DNA of 19,284 bases from Methylovirgula sp. (GTDB lineage Bacteria > Pseudomonadota > Alphaproteobacteria > Rhizobiales > Beijerinckiaceae), in assembly GCA_030038595.1 (NCBI GenBank), contig JASHSW010000234.1, forward strand, positions 1-19,284, read 5' to 3'. The notes beneath the pieces were generated by a model, which saw only the letters and a program-made list of their open reading frames with translations, was not told the origin of the DNA and ran no database searches. Positions 13,676-19,284 of the stretch are shown piece by piece (position 1 is the stretch's first letter; the number at the start of each line of letters is the position of its first letter). The position numbers and the translations under genes were made by a program.

Positions 13676-14806
13676 GTGGGCGAACCCGACTTTACAGCCT
13701 CGCGCGCCGCTGGCGCGGCGATCTTGGCACATCTCGAGGCGGCCGGCTATCCGCGCTGCGAACCGCCGATTCTGCAAAAGCCGGCGGTATTCTTCGATTC
13801 GGGAGAGGATATCCGCAGCCGTCTCTACCTGACGAGCGATCTGTCGGGCGCCGAATATTGCCTGCGCCCGGAATACACGATTCCCGTCTGCCGTCAGTAC
13901 CTTGCCTCGGAGGCGGCGGGAAAGGCCGCCACCTTCAGCTATTGCGGCCCGGTCTTCCGCTATCGCAACGAGGGCGCGAGCGAATTCTTGCAGGCGGGGC
14001 TAGAAAGCTTCGGCCGCGCCGACCGCGAAGCGGCAGACGCCGAGATCCTCAGCCTGGCGCTCGATGCGGCGACAAATGGCGGCGGGCCTTCGCTCGACGT
14101 GCGCTTCGGCGACGCCGGCCTTATCCATGCACTGCTTGCGGCACTTGATCTTTCGCCGCAATGGCGCCGGCGCATTCTGCGCGGCCACGCTCAAGAGAAG
14201 ACGCTCGACGCGGTTCTGGCAACCGCGACGAACGCCACCGGCCATGATCACAGCGGCGTGCTCGCGGCGCTCGAAGGAGCCGACAAGCAAGGCGCGCGCT
14301 CTCTCGTCGAAGACCTTCTCGCGATCGCCGGGATTTCGACGGTCGGGGGACGTAGCGCCGCTGAGATCGCCGAGCGCTTTCTCGAACAGGCGGCGTTGAA
14401 ATCCGGGTCGGGATTTCCTGCCGAGCAGCGCGCCGTGCTCGAAAATTTCCTCGCCATCGAGGCGGAGCCAGATGAGGCTTCGCTGCGATTGCGCGCGCTC
14501 GCCGCCGACGCCCATCTCGATATTGGCGCCGCGCTCGATCGGTTCGACGCGCGGCTCGGATTCCTGGCGGCGCGCGGGATCGACATCGCCGAGTTGCGCT
14601 TCGCGACACGGTTCGCGCGTAATCTCGATTACTACACGGGCTTCGCCTTCGAAGCGTCGGAGCGGCCGGAGGGCAGGCCGGTGATTGGCGGCGGCCGTTA
14701 CGACGGATTGTTGCGCTCGCTCGGCGCGGCCGCCGATATTCCGGCGGTCGGTGCGGCGATCTTCGTCGAACGACTCTCGGCGCAAACTGCGGATAGGCGG
14801 CGATGA
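13676..14806 (+). CDS. hisZ: ATP phosphoribosyltransferase regulatory subunit HisZ
   Basis: A 376-residue protein related to class II histidyl-tRNA synthetase that lacks tRNA charging activity and serves as the regulatory partner of HisG in the first step of histidine synthesis. Synthetase-like motifs remain: [20 protein letters not shown] in the N-terminal half, [12 protein letters not shown] with [12 protein letters not shown], and the late motif [13 protein letters not shown] with GGGRYDGLL. The start is a GTG at 13676 preceded by TGAGGA at a suitable spacing. Its last four bases overlap hisG in ATGA, so the two subunits are translationally coupled. In many Rhizobiales hisS lies upstream; here that place is taken by the CoA ligase gene. 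Confidence 0.92.
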   Translation: MGEPDFTASRAAGAAILAHLEAAGYPRCEPPILQKPAVFFDSGEDIRSRLYLTSDLSGAEYCLRPEYTIPVCRQYLASEAAGKAATFSYCGPVFRYRNEGASEFLQAGLESFGRADREAADAEILSLALDAATNGGGPSLDVRFGDAGLIHALLAALDLSPQWRRRILRGHAQEKTLDAVLATATNATGHDHSGVLAALEGADKQGARSLVEDLLAIAGISTVGGRSAAEIAERFLEQAALKSGSGFPAEQRAVLENFLAIEAEPDEASLRLRALAADAHLDIGAALDRFDARLGFLAARGIDIAELRFATRFARNLDYYTGFAFEASERPEGRPVIGGGRYDGLLRSLGAAADIPAVGAAIFVERLSAQTADRRR

Positions 14807-15777
14807 GCGATTCCGCAACGCTCGTGCTGGCAGTGCCCTCGAAGGGCCGGCTTCAGGAGAACGCCGCCGCCTTCTTCGCGCGCGCCGGCCTGCATCTCGT
14901 GCAGGGCCGCGGCGCGCGCGACTATCGCGGTCGGATCTCGGGTCTCGAAAACGTCGAGATTGCTTTTCTTTCGGCAGCCGAGATTGTCACCCAGCTCGCT
15001 GCCGGTGCCGCGCATCTTGGCGTGACTGGCGAAGACCTGGTGCGCGAAACCGTGCCTGACGCCGATGCAAAATTCGAGCTTTTGGCGCCGCTCGGATTCG
15101 GCAACGCCAATGTCGTCGTCGCCGTGCCGCAGGCCTGGATCGACGTTAAGACGATGGCGGACCTCGAAGACGTCGCGGCAGCGTTTCGCGCCAAGCGCGG
15201 CGAGCGGATGCGGGTCGCCACCAAATATGTAAACCTAACGCGGCGTTTCTTCGCGGCAAGCCACGTCACCGACTACCGCATCGTCGAAAGCTCCGGCGCG
15301 ACCGAGGGCGCGCCCGCGGCAGGAACCGCAGAACTCATCGTCGACATTACGACCACGGGCGCGACGCTTGCCGCCAACGGGCTGAAAGTTCTCGACGACG
15401 GCGTGATCCTGCGCTCCGAGGCGAATCTAGTTGCTTCGCTGGCGGCGCCGTGGAACGAAGACACACGCGAGGCGGCACGCGTCATCCTCTCGCGGATTGC
15501 GGCGGAAGAAGTGGCGCGCACCACGCGCGAAGTCTCGGCGCGCCTCCCGCAAGCCGACGTCGAACTCTTCGCACACGCCGAAGTCCTGTTCGCGGCGCGG
15601 CCGCGCCGGCACCTCGCCGACGGCTGGCTGACGCTCGCCTGCCCCGCCGAGAAGGTCGCGGCACTGGCCGATTGGCTCGTCGCGCAAGGCGCGGCGGAGG
15701 TCACCGTCGGCGCGGTCGATTACGTCTTCGCCGCGGAAAACAAGCTCTACGAGCGGCTGCTGGCGCGCCTCGGCTGA
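14803..15777 (+). CDS. hisG: ATP phosphoribosyltransferase HisG
   Basis: A 324-residue catalytic subunit joining ATP and PRPP to give phosphoribosyl-ATP, the committed step of histidine synthesis. Characteristic stretches are [11 protein letters not shown] near the start, [11 protein letters not shown], and the PRPP-binding region [19 protein letters not shown] followed by [10 protein letters not shown]. It starts inside the hisZ stop (ATGA). HisZ partners are usually short HisG forms of about 210-230 residues. This protein has about 90 extra C-terminal residues, as some alphaproteobacterial HisG proteins do. Whether that tail binds histidine cannot be told from reading. Confidence 0.94.
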   Translation: MSDSATLVLAVPSKGRLQENAAAFFARAGLHLVQGRGARDYRGRISGLENVEIAFLSAAEIVTQLAAGAAHLGVTGEDLVRETVPDADAKFELLAPLGFGNANVVVAVPQAWIDVKTMADLEDVAAAFRAKRGERMRVATKYVNLTRRFFAASHVTDYRIVESSGATEGAPAAGTAELIVDITTTGATLAANGLKVLDDGVILRSEANLVASLAAPWNEDTREAARVILSRIAAEEVARTTREVSARLPQADVELFAHAEVLFAARPRRHLADGWLTLACPAEKVAALADWLVAQGAAEVTVGAVDYVFAAENKLYERLLARLG

Positions 15778-15787
15778 CGGCGGCGGC

Positions 15788-17893
<2,106 letters not shown>

Positions 17894-18243
17894 TGTACCT
17901 TCATGTTGTCTTGTCGGACGGGAAGCCCGCGGTCATGCCATTGCACGGCGGACCTCGGACTCAAATGTTCCAGCCCCTTCTGCGTGGGGCCGGGGCGGTT
18001 TCTCTGAAACGCGCAACATGCAACGCTAGGGCGGCTCGGATCGCGATGCAGCGCTTCGACGAGGTTTGCCTGCAGGATCTGGGCCGAGCCCACGGCAGTG
18101 CTCTAAGCCATTGTTTTCGCATGCGTCAAGAAAGGCTCACGGCAAGCGGGGAGCCCTTGCCTCGACATGTGCCCGGATCGCGGTCTTTTGCAAATGGAAA
18201 ATGCGCCGCAATCAGGGCGCGGCGGACAAGCGCCGAGAGGCTT
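17894..18243. other. 350-bp intergenic region
   Basis: No convincing gene lies between the IHF-like gene and the ABC transporter gene, both on the minus strand. Frames across it have no domain-like content. It holds a candidate terminator for the IHF-like gene (18204-18224) and should contain the ABC gene promoter, which I could not place. Confidence 0.5.
18204..18224 (-). terminator. Candidate terminator of the IHF-like gene
   Basis: CGCCGC and GCGGCG form a 6-bp stem with a 9-base loop about 20 bases beyond the stop codon. On the minus strand it is followed by CATTTTCCATTTG, a moderately T-rich tail. Confidence 0.4.
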
Positions 18244-18594
18244 TTACGAACCAACGTTGTGCCTGAGGGAGGGATTTGCGGCGTTGATCGAGCCAACAAG
18301 CACCGGGGACGGCCGAAACGTCAGCACGCGGCGCGGCTTGATCGGTACCTCGATCCCCGTGCGCGGATTGCGGCCGATCCGCTCGCGCTTAGCACGTACC
18401 GAAAATAGCCCGAACGACCGGAGCTTGACCGTTTCTCCACGCACCAGGGCGACGGAGATCTCCTCAAGCGCCACCTCGAAAATCTCCCGCGCCTGGGCGC
18501 GCGACAGACCTTTGCACGATTCGTAAACCGCATTCAAAAGATCGGCCCGCGTGGTCGTCCTTTTGGGCGGTCCGTTCAGCGAGGCATGACGCAC
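18244..18594 (-). CDS. Integration host factor alpha-like DNA-binding protein
   Basis: A 116-residue HU/IHF-family protein. After a 15-residue lead come the dimerisation helices (RADLLNAVYESCKGLSRAQA) and KLRSFGLFSVR. The DNA-bending arm is GRNPRTGIEVPI (74-85), with Pro77 at the intercalation position, then RRVLTFRPS. The arm and the RNPxTG-xxxPI-xxRRVxTFRP wording fit IHF alpha better than HU. The start is a GTG at 18594 with GGGAG six bases upstream. In alphaproteobacteria the main ihfA usually follows plsX-fabH; this isolated copy beside groEL, with a longer N-terminus and an unusual C-terminus (INAANPSLRHNVGS), is probably a paralogue. Confidence 0.85.
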   Translation of the reverse strand: MRHASLNGPPKRTTTRADLLNAVYESCKGLSRAQAREIFEVALEEISVALVRGETVKLRSFGLFSVRAKRERIGRNPRTGIEVPIKPRRVLTFRPSPVLVGSINAANPSLRHNVGS

Positions 18595-18683
18595 TTCATT
18601 CTCCCTGCGTAGGACGGTGCGAACCTGAGCGCTTTAGGACTAAATCTGGAGGGGCTCGAGCTCTGCGGCAAGATCCCCGACCG

Positions 18684-18703
18684 CTCCACAATCCTCCACA
18701 ATC
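18684..18703. repeat. 10-bp tandem repeat upstream of the IHF-like gene
   Basis: CTCCACAATC occurs twice head to tail, 90-110 bases upstream of the GTG start. The period equals about one helical turn. A TTGACG sequence lies further upstream on the minus strand (about 18730-18735), so the repeat could sit within or just after a promoter. Confidence 0.45.
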
Positions 18704-18740
18704 ATAAATCTCGCCGCCGGGGCAAGTGCCGTCAACAAAT

Positions 18741-18766
18741 AAAAGCCCCGGAAATCCGGGGCTTTT
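18741..18766 (-). terminator. Rho-independent terminator of groEL
   Basis: AAAAGCCCCGG pairs with CCGGGGCTTTT (11 bp, AAAT loop), giving a GC-rich stem with a T-run on either strand. It lies 26 bases beyond the groEL stop. It is symmetrical and could also stop transcripts coming from the plus strand. Confidence 0.88.
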
Positions 18767-18792
18767 AAAGTCGTGAAATGGATCGGCTCGGA

Positions 18793-19284
18793 TCAGAAAT
18801 CCATACCGCCCATGCCGCCCATACCGCCCATGCCGCCGCCTGCTCCGGCCGTCTCTTTCTTCGGCTGTTCCGCGACGATGGCTTCGGTGGTGATGAGCAG
18901 CCCGGCCACGGAGGCTGCGTCCTGCAGAGCGGTGCGGACGACCTTCGTCGGATCGATGATACCGAGCTTGACGAGGTCGCCGAACTCGGCCGTCTGGGCG
19001 TTGTACCCATAAGCGTAATTGCTGTTCTCGACAATTTTGCCGACAACGACGGCCCCGTCTGCTCCGGAGTTGTCGATGATCTGTTTGGCGGGAGTTTGAA
19101 TGGCCTTACGGACGATGTCGACGCCGGCTTTCTGGTCGGCATTCTCGGGCTTGAGCGCCAGCAGGGCCTTTACCGCCCGCAGCAGCGGGACGCTGCCGCC
19201 CGGCAGAATTCCCTCCTCGCGGGCCGCCCGGGTGGCATTGAGGGCGTCTTCGACGCGGTCCTTCTTTTCCTTTACCTCGACTTC
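18793..19284 (-). CDS. groEL: Chaperonin GroEL, C-terminal part, runs off the right edge
   Basis: The last 163 residues of a 60-kDa chaperonin, read from [20 protein letters not shown] at the right edge to a tail of GGM repeats ending in GGMDF. The stretch covers the end of the apical/intermediate region and the returning equatorial domain, including [34 protein letters not shown] and [20 protein letters not shown]. Usual GroEL proteins are about 540-550 residues, so roughly 380 residues lie outside. Compared with canonical alphaproteobacterial Gro[17 protein letters not shown] differs from the common EEGIVPGGGVALLRA, which suggests a secondary copy. The stop is followed by a clear terminator. 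Confidence 0.95.
   Translation of the reverse strand, partial: EVEVKEKKDRVEDALNATRAAREEGILPGGSVPLLRAVKALLALKPENADQKAGVDIVRKAIQTPAKQIIDNSGADGAVVVGKIVENSNYAYGYNAQTAEFGDLVKLGIIDPTKVVRTALQDAASVAGLLITTEAIVAEQPKKETAGAGGGMGGMGGMGGMDF

Noticed and set aside
14000..14818. A 272-codon minus-strand frame opposite hisZ
   Set aside because: It is antisense to a well-supported hisZ that is coupled to hisG, and shows only shadow-like composition.
18765..19142. A 125-codon minus-strand frame at the right edge
   Set aside because: It is out of frame with the GroEL C-terminus, which is unmistakable in the adjacent frame and open to the window edge.

Overview
The window is GC-rich DNA that looks like the chromosome of an alphaproteobacterial (Rhizobiales/Beijerinckiaceae-like) methylotroph. 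This is judged from a lanthanide-type XoxF methanol dehydrogenase with its usual accessory families, a hisZ-hisG pair, a BacA/BclA-like ABC exporter and a GroEL ending in a Gly-Gly-Met tail. No species can be named from sequence reading alone.

Layout. 1-317 holds little more than a possible recombinase remnant. 318-2171 (-) encodes an exported protein with an NlpC/P60-like Cys-His-Asp arrangement. After a 530-bp intergenic region, 2702-4665 (+) encodes a translationally coupled sensor kinase and LuxR-type response regulator of the kind found beside methanol dehydrogenase genes (MoxY/MoxX, FlhS/FlhR). Convergent to it is a minus-strand methanol block. In transcription order this is a 35-residue membrane peptide (11232-11125), a dyad-rich region, xoxF (10815-8950), a strong terminator-like hairpin, a XoxJ-like binding protein fused to ankyrin repeats (8861-7062), a second PQQ-associated binding protein (6979-5678) and a YVTN beta-propeller (5661-4696).

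A tRNA-Gln(UUG) gene separates this block from a plus-strand run: feruloyl-CoA synthetase (11754-13565), hisZ (13676-14806) and hisG (14803-15777). Convergent with hisG is a 701-residue ABC exporter (17893-15788, -), followed by an IHF-alpha-like gene (18594-18244, -) and the 3' end of a groEL copy (from the right edge to 18793, -).

How the genes may work together. XoxF oxidises methanol in the periplasm with PQQ and a lanthanide. The XoxJ-like protein, the second binding protein and the propeller are all exported and belong to families that travel with PQQ dehydrogenases. No cytochrome c (xoxG), ABC ATPase or permease for them is present here. The two-component system is the obvious candidate regulator. 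Feruloyl-CoA synthetase points to use of methoxylated plant aromatics, whose methyl groups could feed the same C1 metabolism, but that link is inference. The most unusual items are the XoxJ-ankyrin fusion, the hairpin placed between xoxF and it, the tiny membrane protein and dyad cluster upstream of xoxF, and the absence of xoxG.
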